A stretch of DNA of 64,000 nt from Thamnaconus septentrionalis (GCA_009823395.1 CM020507.1:7749001-7813000); one strand, 5' to 3'. Shown: positions 1 to 13,428, numbered from the stretch's first letter. The notes: generated from the letters alone by a model not told the origin. Numbers and translations are program-made.

Positions 1-33
1 ATCAATCTCTCCTCCTGCTCCTCCCCCTTTTGT

Positions 34-85
34 TCTCTTTCTTTCTTTCTTTCTTTCTTTCTTTTTCTTTCTTTCTTTCTTTCCT
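34..85. repeat. (CTTT)n microsatellite
   Basis: Tetranucleotide CTTT/TTTC repeat with one interruption. Read in the gene's sense (minus) it is a GAAA purine tract. It explains the lysine/arginine-rich and serine/phenylalanine-rich false reading frames at the left edge of the window. Confidence 0.9.
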
Positions 86-1229
86 TCTTCTTCTTTCTGA
101 TATTTCGGGGCTTTTGATAATATTTATCCGGAAAAACAACCACACATCATTTGAGTTATGGGCAACTTGGAGCTGCCAGGACAAAAATGAGATTTCTTTT
201 TATTGTTTATTTAATTTTTTGGTCTTTAATTTATTTGAGCAACGACCACTTCTCTTGAGAAAAAATAAATAATAAAATCACATCTTTATTGCAGGGTGAG
301 AGAGGATTCAGACCATTGCCCTGCCAAACTACTGGCTTTGTATTTCTCTTCGAGTCTATCACCTTTTTTATTTGATAGAATTTTTTCCACCCATTCATCC
401 CATGTGGGGGAGGGCAGAGGTCATCCTGAGCTAATGCATTGTTTAGAAATGTCTGGCATTTTTTTCCGTTCAGCCTGTCTGCTCTTTCCTTTGTGTAGAT
501 ATGTTAGTGGTAAAATAGCACGTGCAATTGTCCCTCATCTCTGTTTATTTTTTTTCCCCCCTCTACACACAAATTCCCGCTGGCTTTAATAACAAAGTCG
601 CAAACCGTGCACCTGCTATTTACCCAAAAAGGCCCGGTGGTGTGTTTTGTGAAAAATTTGTAAAATATAAATAAAAATAAAAAGAAGAAAGAAAAACATA
701 ACACACCACACAGTGATTTACAATGAGGCAGAAGAGCCAGCAGGCTTTTAAGTAATCTGCATCCCGCGGCTCGTTGCTTGCATAGGACTCCACTCCCATT
801 GTGGATATTAACGATGACATATGCAAAACAGCCGGCACAGCCTTTCCTTTTTTTTTAAGCATTATTAATAACTTGTTTGTGGTCACACCTAATGAAACAT
901 GGACTTGATAAAAGCGTCTACGGTGTGTCGTATTCCTCACACTGTGGAGGCCGTTGTGTTTACTGTTGATCGAAGTAAAGGAATTTCCCCACGGCGACGT
1001 AGTAAAACTAGAAGAGAAACAGAGGAAAGGTGGGGAGGGAGGGAGGTTGGGTAGACCTGGGGAGGGGAAGAACAAAGAGAACAAGCGGAGCTGAAAACTG
1101 AACCAAATTTGGTCGATTTTACTGAAAAGTGAAAAGTTCCGTATTTCATTCATAAAATATTTCTTGGTGGAGTGGCGAAACCTTCCAGGCACTTTGTGGG
1201 TGCTGCATTTCCATCTTCTGCCTCTTTCT

Positions 1230-1231
<2 letters not shown>

Positions 1232-1293
<62 letters not shown>
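1232..1293. repeat. (CA)n microsatellite
   Basis: About 31 uninterrupted CA units on the plus strand, preceded by a short CT-rich stretch. In the minus-strand pre-mRNA this reads as (UG)n, the preferred binding sequence of TDP-43 and CELF-type proteins (established knowledge). Use in this gene is not shown. Confidence 0.95.
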
Positions 1294-1296
<3 letters not shown>

Positions 1297-2049
1297 CAAC
1301 ATCGTGCCAACAAATGGCGCCGCATCGCAAATAAAAGAGGATGAAGAAGAAGCCGCGATGTCTCACAGCAATGAGGAACCTTTGGCCGTGACTCTTCTTC
1401 AAGTCTGCAGTCTGAAACTCCTTTGAAGGATTCAAGAAGGTTTGTCCTTGCAGTATTTTAACCTCAAACTGTTTGATCCCAAAAATTAGATTATTTATTA
1501 TTCAAAGGTTAGTGAATACACAAAACCCAGAATGTCAGTTGAGAAAGAGAAGCTAAGGTTGGGTCATTTTTGTCAGGTCTCTGTTTTTTTTGGGTGTTTA
1601 AATCTGAAGACGCATCGTTTGATTTGGCGAGAATATTAAAATGTGCATTGCAGGGGGAAACTGAAGCAACAGTGATGATGAATTTTAATGAAAAGGAAAC
1701 AAATGAGTTGCTCCTTTCAGACACACGCCTTGTTTCATCTTCCCCAACAGTGCGACTGCTCTTAAATAAAGCCGGAATAAATTAAGAGGAGAGCAGCGGG
1801 AAAAAAACAACAAAACAAAAAAAAGCATTTTTCATTCAGGCACTCGATTCATTGGCAAAGGAATCAATGGAGTACTGAACTTTTAAAAGGATCAGATCGA
1901 TTTCTGAAGCCGACAGGGTCCACAAATGTTTGACCGGAGAACAATCAGCTAATTACTGGACTTGGAAATGAAAAAAACAAACAAAAAAAAAACCTATCTG
2001 GCGTGAGTATACAATAATTTAACAATGACAAACACACACAACACAAGAT

Positions 2050-2297
2050 TGTGTGTGTGTGTGTGTGCGCGTATGAACATGTGTGTGTGTGTGTGTGGTC
2101 TTTGTTTCCAGTCGCCACATTTTCATTGTTTTTAATCACACTGTTCTTTCTGTTTTGGCTTCAGAGAGAAAAAAAGGACTCAATACTTGCCTTTTTAGTG
2201 TGTAGACCTATGATGGATTTCTACCCACACACACACACACAGACACACACACACACAGGCGTGCACGCCATCACGCACGCACGCCCACCCACACAGA
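2050..2297. repeat. Compound (GT)n ... (CA)n microsatellite pair
   Basis: Interrupted GT repeats at 2050-2096 are followed about 130 bases later by interrupted CA repeats at 2226-2292. The two blocks are complementary and could pair as a long imperfect hairpin in single-stranded DNA or RNA. Confidence 0.85.
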
Positions 2298-4099
2298 ACC
2301 ACATAGGCTTTGACAGGGAGTGTGGGGGGGAAGAGAGAGAATTAATTATTAATCGTGCCGTCTAATTATGGTGTGTGGCCCTGAGAGAGATATGATCTTG
2401 GGGAAATCAGCCATTTATCACAACAAATACAGTGAAAAACACTGGTTTTAAGGGGTGGGGTGAGAGTGAGGGCACGCGGAAATCGCAGATAAAAGTCCAA
2501 CCCTCCGAAAAATATGCTAAGGAGATGCACGGATGGAGAGGAAGGGTAAGAGGAGAGTGGAAGGCAGCAAATTAAGAGCTACTCCTGGGAAGCCAAAGCT
2601 CCATAAGAGCTCCAAAAACGCCCCCCTGAAACTGGGTTTGGAGGGCAGCACATGGTACCTCGCAAATAAGGATTAAAAAAACAAGGAGGGAGGAAGAAAC
2701 GCTTGCTTTTAACTTCCGAGATCTCGCTAAGTCTCTGTGTTTTGTTTCATTTACACCGTAGTAGCTTTTTTCCCCTTTAACTCCGGATCGACGACAACAA
2801 GTCGGTGACTCGCATGTCTGATTGTGTAGGGTGACTTCTGGGACTGTTTTCCTTTCAGTTTTATGGATTTGAATTCTATACTGTAAGGCAGACACATTGT
2901 TTTTTCTCTCCGAGGGCTGAAATTCATAGTTTTGTCAAGAATGACAGGACTATTTTTTTTTCTTTTTGAATATATTTTTTATTGCAGCAGTGAGTTTTTA
3001 TTTTTGAGTAATTGAATAAACAAAAGATAAGAGAACATAAGCCAATAAAAAAACAAACATGTAAAGAGACCTAGTGGCCTTGAATATGAATAAAAAATTA
3101 TGTTTTATTCACCTAAAATTGCAAATTATGAGTTCAGTTAAAGTCAATATGTCTCTGCTGAGGTGTTTATTATATTACTGAAAGATGCTTCTGCATCTTA
3201 CATACTGGACCTTTAAAGCCAATTCTCAACATGAGACGTCAATTTTTAAAAAACAGTTTTGTAGTTGCAAAGATGACAGTTCATTCTGTTTGTTTGGAAT
3301 TTTTTTAATCGTTTATTCCAAGATATAAACAGTCGGATGTCGGAGACCTTAACTCGGGGGGGTTTGTGCTTCAGCTCGTGTGGATTGTGGCCTTTTTGAA
3401 AATCAGATCACATTGGACTCAAAGTGGCCGTCCCATTGGAAGGAGGGGTTCAGCCTTGCCCATGTTCAAAGAAATTACATCTCATTCATCTAAATAAAGC
3501 CGGATAACGGTGACATTGTCATCATGCGTTACCGTTCGCCAGAGCTCGAGGAGGGGAGAGCTCCAAGTATCAGCCACGACATGTGAAGAATAAAAAAAAA
3601 GATGTTTTATGCGGAAATTCAGGTGAGGATCGACGTCACCGACGACTCGTTTTAACTCTTCAGATCTCGGACTTCAGCCTCTTTCACGCATTAATGGCGA
3701 CAGGATGATCAGTCTGGGGGAAGAGCGCAGTCGCACAGGCAGGAAATGATGGTCTGTGAAATAATCAACCTCCGGCGATTCATCAGGTTCAGCGGCAGCT
3801 TCTAATTTTACCACAAAACCGATGATTTTAATCTAGAGCGCGGCTGCATTTCTGTCCGCCTGTGAACGCCAAACTGTTTCCGAGCGACGGCTGTCAGGGA
3901 GGAGACGAAAGGGAATATTTGTTTGCCCTGATAAATGCCTCGTCTGTTCCACATCACCTTCCAGCAGCAGATATTCTGCAGGTACAGCGAGTCGTGACTT
4001 CTTCACCTGATCCACCTTTTGGCCTTCAAGTGGATGAAAACTGTGTTGAAAACACAGGAACCTGATGGTCAGTTTCAGTTTCAGTTCAACAACGTCTAC

Positions 4100-4126
4100 C
4101 TATCAGTCTGTAGCTGAGACTGATAG
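4100..4126. repeat. Short perfect inverted repeat
   Basis: CTATCAGTCT at 4100-4109 and its exact reverse complement AGACTGATAG at 4117-4126 form a 10-bp stem with a 7-base loop. It is followed by short direct repeats of a TTGATAG-containing unit up to about 4165. It is too short to assign a function. Confidence 0.7.
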
Positions 4127-4499
4127 CAGCTTGATAGTGGCTTGACACCAGCTTGATAGCAGCAGTCTGACAAGGCAAAGGCCCAGACGCACATATGAGA
4201 GGAGGCGGTAAAGTGGCATCACAGAGACATTTCCAGAAAAAAATAAAAGTATACTCCATGATTCCCATCCAGCTCCTCTCAAGTCGTCCTCCATCCAGTA
4301 AACAGCCACTTTTTGGGAATCGTGCCTCCGTGTATATTTAGCCGCTAATAACACACGCAGGGGCCATCTGATCCGTGCCATGACAAGCTGGGCGGAGCTG
4401 CAAGAGTGACTGAATCAGGCCAGGTATCAAATCCATGCCTGTCAACTCTGCAGACCGCCGGCCCACTCAGGCCTTTGAAAATATATATTTATTTTAAGG

Positions 4500-4594
4500 A
4501 GAGAGAGAGAGAGAGAGAGAAGAGAACCAACTCCCAGAAGGCTGAGCTTTTCCCCCTCTCTGCTTCAGCTGGCTGACAGCACTGAGGTAGGTAG

Positions 4595-4645
<51 letters not shown>

Positions 4646-4780
4646 GCGAGAGTGAGTCAGAATGTGTGTGTGCATCTCTAACTGAGCAGGAACTGTTGAA
4701 TCGCTGGTTGGTGAGAGACGAGCGAGTGACTCATTGTGGATCAAGGACGGCACATTTAATTCATCCACAGCCACTCGCAG

Positions 4781-4817
<37 letters not shown>

Positions 4818-4818
4818 C
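4500..4818. repeat. Microsatellite cluster: (GA)n, (GT)n, (GT)n
   Basis: Three arrays lie within about 320 bases: GA at 4500-4522, about 23 GT units at 4597-4642, and a GT/GC-interrupted array at 4781-4818. The GT arrays read as (CA)n in the minus-strand pre-mRNA, the motif bound by hnRNP L. Confidence 0.9.
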
Positions 4819-5483
4819 ATTCCTCTGCTGCCCCCTCTGTGCGTCTCCTGTGGAGGAGCCCCCCTGTGCCGAGTTCCCAGCATCCCTCAGGCCCCCAGAT
4901 GTCACCTGGTCAAGTGTTTACGGCCACAGCCTGAAGTGAACCCACCAGGCTGCACGCCGACGATGGTTCACTCACCACTCGACCCAAAGGATCCGACCCG
5001 CAGACGTGTGTTTGTGTTAATGCATCACACAAATGACGGCTTTTTACCGGCACTGCTGCTGTTGCTGCTGTTGTTGCTGTTTATTTTATTTTTTCCTCCT
5101 CGCTGCGGGCCAGAGTTCAGCTTTCACAAAGGTCTGTGGGCGCAGAAACACCGACACCGCGCGGCCTCCCACGCTGCATTCTGCCGGCTAATTGGCCGGT
5201 AAATGCTACGAAACGCTAAGAACGTTTAGCGCTCGAGCGGGAAGAGGCGTCCGGGGAGGCCGAGACGAGAGAAGGAGCTGCCTTTTTAATTTCCTCTGAT
5301 TACACATCTGAGGCAGCGACTCGGAGAAGGACTCGGTTTTCTCCTCCTCACGGCCGAGGGTCATTTTTCAGTGGAGTTTCCTGCGGAGAGTCAAGTGTCG
5401 AGCTCCTGGGTTTCATATTAAACCGGTTTCCGACAACTTTTTTTTTTTTCACTTCACATGTGCTAATGTGTTACACAGAGGAG

Positions 5484-5484
5484 C

Positions 5485-5554
<70 letters not shown>

Positions 5555-5562
5555 GCGTGTGC
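5484..5562. repeat. (GT)n microsatellite
   Basis: A GT array of about 80 bases with GC interruptions at both ends. It is one of the longest dinucleotide runs in the window. It generates the long Cys-Val and His-Thr false frames seen on both strands here. Confidence 0.95.
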
Positions 5563-6642
5563 TGTCGGGCTTCCCTGGACAGTTGCTTAAAGGTTAAAGT
5601 CGGGGCAGCTGTTACATACAAATCGATGCTCTGCATAAAAAACAAGGAAGTCGTTCAAACTTTGGAAACGCAACGCGGCTGCGTTTGACCTCAACAAAAA
5701 AATAAGAAATAAAAAAACAAATACACTGCTGAACAAGTGTCCACGCTGGAAGTAGTTTGCAGCAGAATTAATTGGTTTAAAAAAAAAAGGGGGGGCGAAC
5801 AGTGAGTGAAGAGGCTGTCACGCCAGTTTGAATCATTTCCAACAGCAGAGCAGCGAACCTGAAGGACAGTGAAGCAACATGGTAAGTAGGATACCAAGGT
5901 GTGTGTGTGTGTGGGCGTGCACGTGCATGCACCAAGCCCAGAGAGGATGCCAGCACTACTAACAGACAATGACAATAAATAAACAAATCAGTCATGGTCA
6001 GTCAACTTTCAGATGATTTGTTTTTCTTATGATCAATTTTCTTCTTCACTGCTTGTATTCTGTGAGAAAATAGTTTCGCCCAGAACTTCTACAGCTGTCA
6101 GATGGTTCCTTCAATTTCTATGTGCTTGGTTGAAGAGATGGTCTGGGTGTCTGCGATTGTCTGAGCCACAATCAGCGTGCGATTTGTCTGCCGTCAGCTC
6201 GATGAACTGCGCTTCAGATGACTTTTAAGGTTTTGGAGAACCGCCTTGTAATTCTGTTGCACTTTTCCTTTTTCCTCCCGTTTTTCTTGCCCCATCTGGT
6301 TTGATAAGCAGCCGCCCGTTTGCATCTTTCAACTTTTGCAACGACGCCGCTTTTTTTTTTTTCACAGAGCGTCCTCACCGACGCGGCGTTCGACCGCACT
6401 TGAAATGCAGGAAGCGAGCGCAGTTTGTTCAGCTCGCTCACGAGTTTTGAGGACATTTTGGGGAATAGCGAACCAATGGCAGCGGCTGTGCGAGGGAAAA
6501 AAAGAAGAGAAATAACAAATCACAGGTACACAGAGCAGACGGAAAATGAAAACTGGGCTGAATATAGAGAGAGGAAAATTAATGGCTGATCTCCATGAAA
6601 GTAGCCGAGCTTCTCATGTGGTGTGTGTATGCATGTGTATGT

Positions 6643-6746
6643 ATGTGTGTGTGTGTGTGTGTAGGGAATAGGGGGGTTGGAGAGTCAGCAGCCGCAGAGA
6701 AAAGATGGGAGTGACTGAATTTAGGGGCTGCTGCTGCAGATCGATA

Positions 6747-6808
<62 letters not shown>
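6643..6808. repeat. (GT)n and (CA)n arrays in opposite orientation
   Basis: A short GT array at 6643-6662 and a long CA array of about 30 units at 6748-6808 are separated by about 85 bases. Opposite orientation makes them complementary, so they can fold back on each other. The repeat is surrounded by ordinary unique sequence. Confidence 0.9.
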
Positions 6809-6812
<4 letters not shown>

Positions 6813-7956
6813 AAGGAGAGAAAGTGCTGCTGGTGCTGGAAGCACCATCAGGAGTCACTTTTCTCCTGATATTTGCAGAATCTAAACAAAAAGCGGGAGC
6901 GCTGGACTTTCAACACGAAAAAAATACTGCTGAGAGGACGTGGCTGCGCCATCTATCTGTTGATGCATCGTTTTCCTGATTCCCTCCCACTTTGAGCGCG
7001 GTAACACAGGCCGGCCGCCTCCTGCTGCTCCTCCTCGGCCAACCACACACAGCGTTTGGCCTGTTGACGGGCAGCAAGAGTTGGTTTAGCGGCAATAAAA
7101 TGAGGCATTTCACCCACTGAAGTCCAAAGAACTGCTTCTGTATGCCTGCTAGTCAAAGCTCCCACAAACAATGTTTGCTCACTAAAATGATTTGCCACTA
7201 GTGTGTCGGACTGAAGGACGTCTGTCGCTCACGCCGGTTTCAATGTCAGCAGTAAATGAGTGGTGAAATCAAGTCATCAACATGCACGTCTGTTCAATTT
7301 CTCACTCAGTGTCTATTATAGAATCTTTCCAGTCATCGTGATGTAGCCTTGGCCCTTAGCGTGAAGTTTACAGTGAACACAGAGAGTCTGAACCAGTTCC
7401 TTTATCTGACCAGCGAAAAACAAAAACAAAAAGCCCCTCAGTGAATACTGAGAATTCATAATTAAACAACAACATTCAACTGGTGATAAGTGAAGAGAAA
7501 ATGGACTAGAAAATTATGACCAGGTTCCTGAGAGAACCAACTTCAAATTAAATTGATTTTTTTTGTTTTGTTTTGGATCTTTTTTTCCCCCACCAATTCC
7601 CTTCTGACTCACAGGACACACGCGTCCACATCACAACACGTGTAAAAGAACAACCTGTACGTTTTTAAGAATAAAAGAAACATATGAATGGTTAAATCAT
7701 ATGATTCGGAGCAGGAATCTGACGGCCCAACCACGAAGGGAAGACCAGACAGCTGTTCAGCATCGCCTGTTCAACAACAAACATGACGGTGCAGTGTCTC
7801 AAAGCTCCGCCTCCTCAGACGTCACCTGACCACTGGCTGCGACGACGCACAGTTCAAACGACTCGGCGGCCTGAAGACCTGGTGACTGGAAAAGAGAAAA
7901 AAAAATGCATTCTTCCTTCGAAAAAGAAGCAGCAGAGTCGAGCCGTGTGCACAATC

Positions 7957-8151
7957 ACACACACACACACACACACACACAAGCGCACTCGCACTTTGCG
8001 GCCGAGCCAATAAGTGGCGAGTCCGGCGCCGTTTGGCTGCTGGTGAAAAATGAGGGCAGGCAGGAAGACGGCGAGGGAGAGGAGGAGCGTCGGCACAAGG
8101 GAGGAGGAGAAAATTAGAGATGGGGGAACAGAGAGCTCTTTGCAAATCTGC

Positions 8152-8188
<37 letters not shown>

Positions 8189-8192
8189 TGTT
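7957..8192. repeat. (CA)n and (GT)n short arrays
   Basis: CA units at 7957-7981 and GT units with CG interruptions at 8150-8191. The sequence between them is purine-rich (GGAGGAG-type) with no coding signal that I can support. Confidence 0.85.
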
Positions 8193-8506
8193 TGAGCCAA
8201 GGACAAGAAGAAGCGGCGAAAGACAGACACAGGGACTCCGTTGTAGTCAGAGTGGAAAGAGAGACGCAGCAGAACAGACAGCGTGTGGGAGGAACAGACA
8301 AGGGTTGCACACTTTCTCAGCTCATATCTGTAAATTTGCCGATTTCTTTCTTACTTTTTTTTTTAGTTTCCTGTCTTTCTGGGTCTCGTCTGCTGGCGTC
8401 CACAAATTCCACCTCAGCCTTCGTCACATTCATCCCTGTTTTTCCGCCTTTGCTTGTCTGCTTCAGGTCCTCTCAGCCTAGGAACCACCTGCCCAGGGAG
8501 ATCAGG

Positions 8507-8542
8507 TGACCTCAGGTGACCTCAGGTGACCTCAGGTGACCT
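8507..8542 (-). promoter_or_regulatory. Four-unit DR4 array of AGGTCA half-sites (candidate)
   Basis: A 10-base unit is repeated so that TGACCT occurs at 8507, 8517, 8527 and 8537. On the minus strand this is AGGTCA four times with 4-base spacers, i.e. consecutive DR4 elements. DR4 is the established spacing for thyroid hormone receptor-RXR and LXR-RXR. The same unit carries a CAGGTG E-box four times, a ZEB/SNAI-type site. It could equally be a chance minisatellite; only the motif geometry is seen. Confidence 0.45.
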
Positions 8543-8843
8543 GTTCTCTGTCAGATCTTGTGGTATTTATAAAAAGTGAAACGATCATTCATTTGATACA
8601 TGGCGAAAAGCGTTTCCTAAAACATTTCTAAAGAGGAGGCCAAACTTGGAGGGTGACTGGCTGAGTTATCCCTCTATTAGAATCAAGCAGAGCAATCAGA
8701 CTGGTTGCTGCTGGATCAGGTTGATCAGTGGAGCTTCTAGTCTCACACAACTAACATAACAACCGCTGTGCAGTTCATTATTCTTCTTTGGTATCAAATT
8801 GCCAAAACATGCGACTGGAAGACCAAACAGTTGGAGGGACTGG

Positions 8844-8858
8844 CCAGCAGGTGGCCAC
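8844..8858 (+). promoter_or_regulatory. CTCF-like motif (candidate)
   Basis: CCAGCAGGTGGCCAC matches all twelve positions of the core CTCF consensus CCASYAGRKGGC, with weaker matches in the last three. It lies 300 bases from the DR4 array. Binding is not shown by sequence alone. Confidence 0.4.
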
Positions 8859-9384
8859 TCCGGGTTCGACTAAAAACCAACAGCAGTAAACTGAGATCAA
8901 GCTTTCCACTGGGTGCAAATTATGAATCATCTTTCAATGTCAAAACACCATCCAGCACTAATAAAACTGCCACAGCTGACGTTCTGACTTTGAAGCTGCG
9001 CCGGCTTCCTCTGCGTCTTCTTCGGTGGTTTCTCAGACGTGCAATTGTTTCAGGGAATCTTACAACATTCCCTCAAATGTTTCATATTTGCAATATTCTC
9101 CAGAAACAGCCACAGGCTTAAACGGCAAACCCACAGATGACCAATTAATCTGGACTCCGCACCACACTGTGTGACCGCAAACACTGCGCCTCTTGCACAC
9201 ATTTAGCGGATGTGCATACAATTATTCACACGTGAGCTCCTGCGTGGTAAGAAACAATGATCGGCAACAGAGATAAAGGAGGACAAGTTGGAAAAAAAAA
9301 GAGGGGCAGCAGCAACAGGGAAGGAAAGAGCCTGGGAATTAATCTCCCATGAACTTATAAGTACAGGTTTCAAAGGCTGAATGA

Positions 9385-9386
<2 letters not shown>

Positions 9387-9426
<40 letters not shown>

Positions 9427-9532
9427 ATATGTAGGAAGAAGATAAATCCTCCATGAACTTTTAAATCAAAGTACAATGGAGGAGCAAGAGTGTGCCTGTG
9501 CATAAGTCTGTGTGCAAGTGTGCGCACATGTG

Positions 9533-9564
<32 letters not shown>
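9387..9564. repeat. Two (GT)n microsatellites
   Basis: GT arrays at 9387-9422 and 9535-9564 flank about 110 bases of GTGCG-rich degenerate sequence. They probably derive from one older, longer array that has decayed in the middle. Confidence 0.9.
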
Positions 9565-9566
<2 letters not shown>

Positions 9567-9980
9567 CACGTCATCTATTACTTAACACATTTCTTCAAAC
9601 ACACACTGGCTGCGTGCACGGGAGGAAAGAGTAAAAGTCAGAGTCAGACTGTCTGCAGGGATCACATGCGATGAATCGCGGCCATGTGCCTTGCTCGAGG
9701 GTACAGACGGCCCGACACATAGGCATGACGGATTAAAAGTATCAACATAAATCCCCTTTTCATCACGGAGGGCCTCCACTGCCTCGGCATTAACGGTGCC
9801 AAGGAGTCATTGTTTCCTGCTGCAAGAGTGAAAACTTTTATTCCTACTTTTTATAGAACAAAAAAAGTTCCTCAGCAACTTTGTTGCTGTTAAAGCAGCA
9901 CTGAGTGTCACCATCCTATTTGAAATGATTTTTTTTTTTTTTGACTTGTGACAGGGAGGACTCCATCGCTGTTACTGACA

Positions 9981-10028
9981 TAGCGCCCCCAACTGGCCTG
10001 GTACAGGATTATGTAACTGCAGTTGTCC
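9981..10028 (+). repeat. Old dispersed repeat, copy 1
   Basis: A segment of about 48 bases starting with a GCGCCCCC run aligns to the reverse complement of 25718-25764, sharing GGCCTGGTA-CAGGA-TAT and a terminal TTGTCC. The two copies lie about 16 kb apart in opposite orientation. The family is not identified; it looks like the remnant of an interspersed element. Confidence 0.5.
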
Positions 10029-11301
10029 AGCGACGCTGTCTTATCACCCTCAAGTCTAACAGTGTTTTCTTTGGTCTCTTCGGTTCTTCTGTCATTACAT
10101 GCCAAGTGTTGACATGAGGCAAAGCCGGTCTCGCTAGTGGTTGCCAGAGCAAGCTATATGTTGCTACTCCAGGCCAGCAGGGTGTGCTGTGTCAATGATA
10201 TAAAAAGCTAGTAAAGCTGGCAGTCTTTATTCAATAAAGCCCAATTTTATTTTTTGAAAATATTTTTTACATGTTCATATCTTTATTTTGTACGTATTAT
10301 TTATTGTGTCAACCCGAATTCTGAACTCTGCGAAACACGAACCAGCAAACTGACCCGACCTGTTTTGTGGGGCTTTGACAAAGTCAACTGACTTTCGTTC
10401 CCTTTCCTGTCTGACACGTCAATATCAAGCCGCCGCTAAAAGTACATTAGCGGCCAATTACCTCTACTTAGCACAGCATCGATTAGCAATGAGCTGGCAT
10501 AAAACATTACCAAGTGCTGTTAGTCAATGACCTACTTGTTGGTTTCCATGAGGATGTCCCATGTTAGGACATGCTAATGTGCTAAGCAGAGCGAGAAAAA
10601 TGTGTTGCCTTGAGGGGCAAAGTTGATTTTTTTTGTGTGTGTGTGTATTTTAATATAAGGTCAAATAAACACACTCACACATGTATGTTAATAGGTCACT
10701 CAAAAATGACATCAACTCCACAGGTGCTGAGCTGGTGGTTGGGAGTACCAGAGCCCACATGCTATGCAGGCTAATATGAACACACAGCAGCAAGGCTAGT
10801 AGCTTGCTACAGACATTAACTTAGTTTCTTTTCTCACGCTAACAAAAAAAACACAGAAAGTGTTATTTTCATCATATTTCACAACAAAACTGAACAATCA
10901 GCCGTGCCTGATTCATCCAGTGTTGTCAAATATCAAACATATTTTTTAAAATAAACAAGCCTCATAATAAAAAGGGTAATTCAAGAAGAAAAAAGGTGCA
11001 GAGTTCGTCAAGGTTTTTGAGCTAATTTGAAGGTTTTAGGGTACTGACTTAAAATCCCAGGAATATTCAGTCTGTCCAGCACACATAAATTGCACATTAG
11101 TGTCCAATGTGAAGCAGATAAAAAAGCATCACGAAGAAATGTTACTAAGCAATATACCAAAAAAAAAGTTGCAGCTTGATCTTTTTTCCCCCCATCACCT
11201 CTTTCCCCTCCTTTGTCAACATGAATCATCCTCTTTTGAAGTGAATGGAACCTGCTCGGTCCTGTTGTTTGATGTGCGCTTCAGTGAAAACGCAGCAGGG
11301 A

Positions 11302-11327
11302 GTGGTGGTGGTGGTGGTGGTGGTGGG
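11302..11327. repeat. (GGT)n microsatellite
   Basis: About eight GGT units followed by a GGGAGGGCGGGG run, which together satisfy a G-quadruplex pattern on the plus strand. Confidence 0.85.
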
Positions 11328-11748
11328 AGGGCGGGGTTGACTCTGCAAATAAATTTCGTAAGTGCTCTGATTGTGCTCAGAACTTTTACTTGGAAATGGA
11401 AGGCAGCAGGTACCCAGAGGGCGGAGCTTCAGCTGATTGCTCGCACCTGGGCCCAGTCTTCCAATTAGATTACAGAAGATTAAACAATCCTGTTCTGGGC
11501 TAGTTTGGTTGACTGGGAGTCTTTCTCATTTTCATTCCACTCCCTTATGGACACTCGGTGTCAGTGTGAGAAACGTGTATAAGTGATACACGTGTGATTT
11601 GAAGCACCGGCAGACAGAGTGGCAGCGAAGGCCTCACTGAGCTACGGTGACTTTTACAGGGCTCGCTAAGTCCTTCATGCATTCATGTGAGGATCCATTG
11701 TGACATTTGCCTGCACCTGCCTCATCTGCACAGGCACATACGGCCTGC

Positions 11749-11765
11749 TCTCTCTCTCACTCTCT

Positions 11766-11809
<44 letters not shown>
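11749..11809. repeat. (CT)n microsatellite
   Basis: CT dinucleotide tract with one CA interruption. In the minus-strand pre-mRNA it is (GA)n. Such homopurine-homopyrimidine tracts can form intramolecular triplexes. Confidence 0.95.
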
Positions 11810-11811
<2 letters not shown>

Positions 11812-13047
11812 TGTGGTGTGTTGTTGGGAGACCGACAGGGTCAGGCGTTCATGAGGCTCCGGGCTCGACTACGACTGACCTGCTTCTGAAGGCGGCTCCA
11901 CATCTGCCTGCTTTCACACACATGCACACGCACGTGCGAACACTAATATGCGGATTAATCTGATTAATCTCAAATTATTCTTTTTTTTCTTTTTTTTCTT
12001 TACGCAACGCTTACATAACTGAGTCATGATACCATTTCCTTGTGTAAGAGCGAATGAGTTAAGATGTTGCTCAAACTACATTACTAGTGTCGGCCATCCA
12101 TTAAGGACCTGCTGAGAAAGTTCTGGATTCTCAATATAATATTTTTAGTATTTTTTGAAAGGTTAAATAAATCTTCATTTAAAAATATATATTATTCTGA
12201 ATTCTATATTTTGCTGCATCAGGGCTATTTCACATATGTGTGGTGTAACACTGTCGTAATGTATTTTTCTAATCACTCCATTGAAAAGGTACTGGGTGTT
12301 TTTTATTTTATTTAATCAGCTTTGCTTTCGCAAAGAACAAATCCGTTCAAAGTGTGAGGGAGATAAAGACGGCAGGTATCCTGCCTCTCTCGCAGCCCTG
12401 CATTAGTAAAAGTCGTGCGTCCACGTTCTCGGTGAGGTTTTCTATATATTGAACTTGTCTGGAGACTTATTTGTCTTGTGAGCACAGCCAACGGGAGGAG
12501 TTAGGGTGGGGGGGGGGGGTGTGGGGTCACAGCCAATGGCAGCCTTTTTTTTTTTTGTTTCACACTACATCACTGAAAACACAGCATGACAGCCTGGACA
12601 CGTTTGCTTGAGTAAAATCTGTCTGACACACAAAAAGAAAAGTCTCTCGGATTCTAATGCGGCGTGCGGCTTTTTTTTTTTTTTCTTCCTCCACCTTCTT
12701 CTCCTACTTCTTCTACGTCTTTTTCTAACGCCGTCTCGTCCCTGGCACTTTTCCAGCGGATGCGACGCTAAGCTCCACCTGTAAAACTCCAGCCTCAGCA
12801 ACGCAGGGAGGGCGAGAGTGAGAAAGAGCCGGGAGGGGGGCTGGGATGAAAAGAGAAGCAGATGGTGAAAAGAAGGAGAGCGAAGAGGAATGCTTGTAAG
12901 AGCCTCACTGGCCCAAATAAATACAGGATGACACACCTGACTGATAATTAGTCTCAGGAGCATCGCCGCCTTGCCGGGGAAAGAAGGAGCGCGCGAGTGT
13001 GGCAGGAGGAGGAGATTCTGAGAGCGTCGCTGGGTTTGTGTGATCAC

Positions 13048-13050
<3 letters not shown>

Positions 13051-13110
<60 letters not shown>

Positions 13111-13428
13111 GCGTCCATAATGGAAAGGAGGGCAGAGGCCTTTGCATGCGTCCACGCTAATGGCTATCCTGGCACACATTATCAGCAGTGTTTCATCACA
13201 GGGAGGCTCAGGGAGAGATGAGGCCAGAAGAGGGAATAAAGGGGGTTGGAAACAGTTTGACGGGCACCAGAAACAACAACTGGAACTGCGGGGTGGTGGA
13301 GGGCAAGGAGGTTGAGGGTTGGGAAGTCAATGCAGGTGCAGAGAGAGCTGGGGAGGGTTGGGGGGGGGCACAGCCGTCATTTCTATTTGGTCTCCAGCCT
13401 ATTCCGCTGCTGTTTCTTGCTTCGGGGA

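Noticed and set aside
620..1435. Minus-strand open frame of 271 codons
   Set aside because: Depends on a Cys-Val stretch from the CA microsatellite; the flanking residues show no family similarity.
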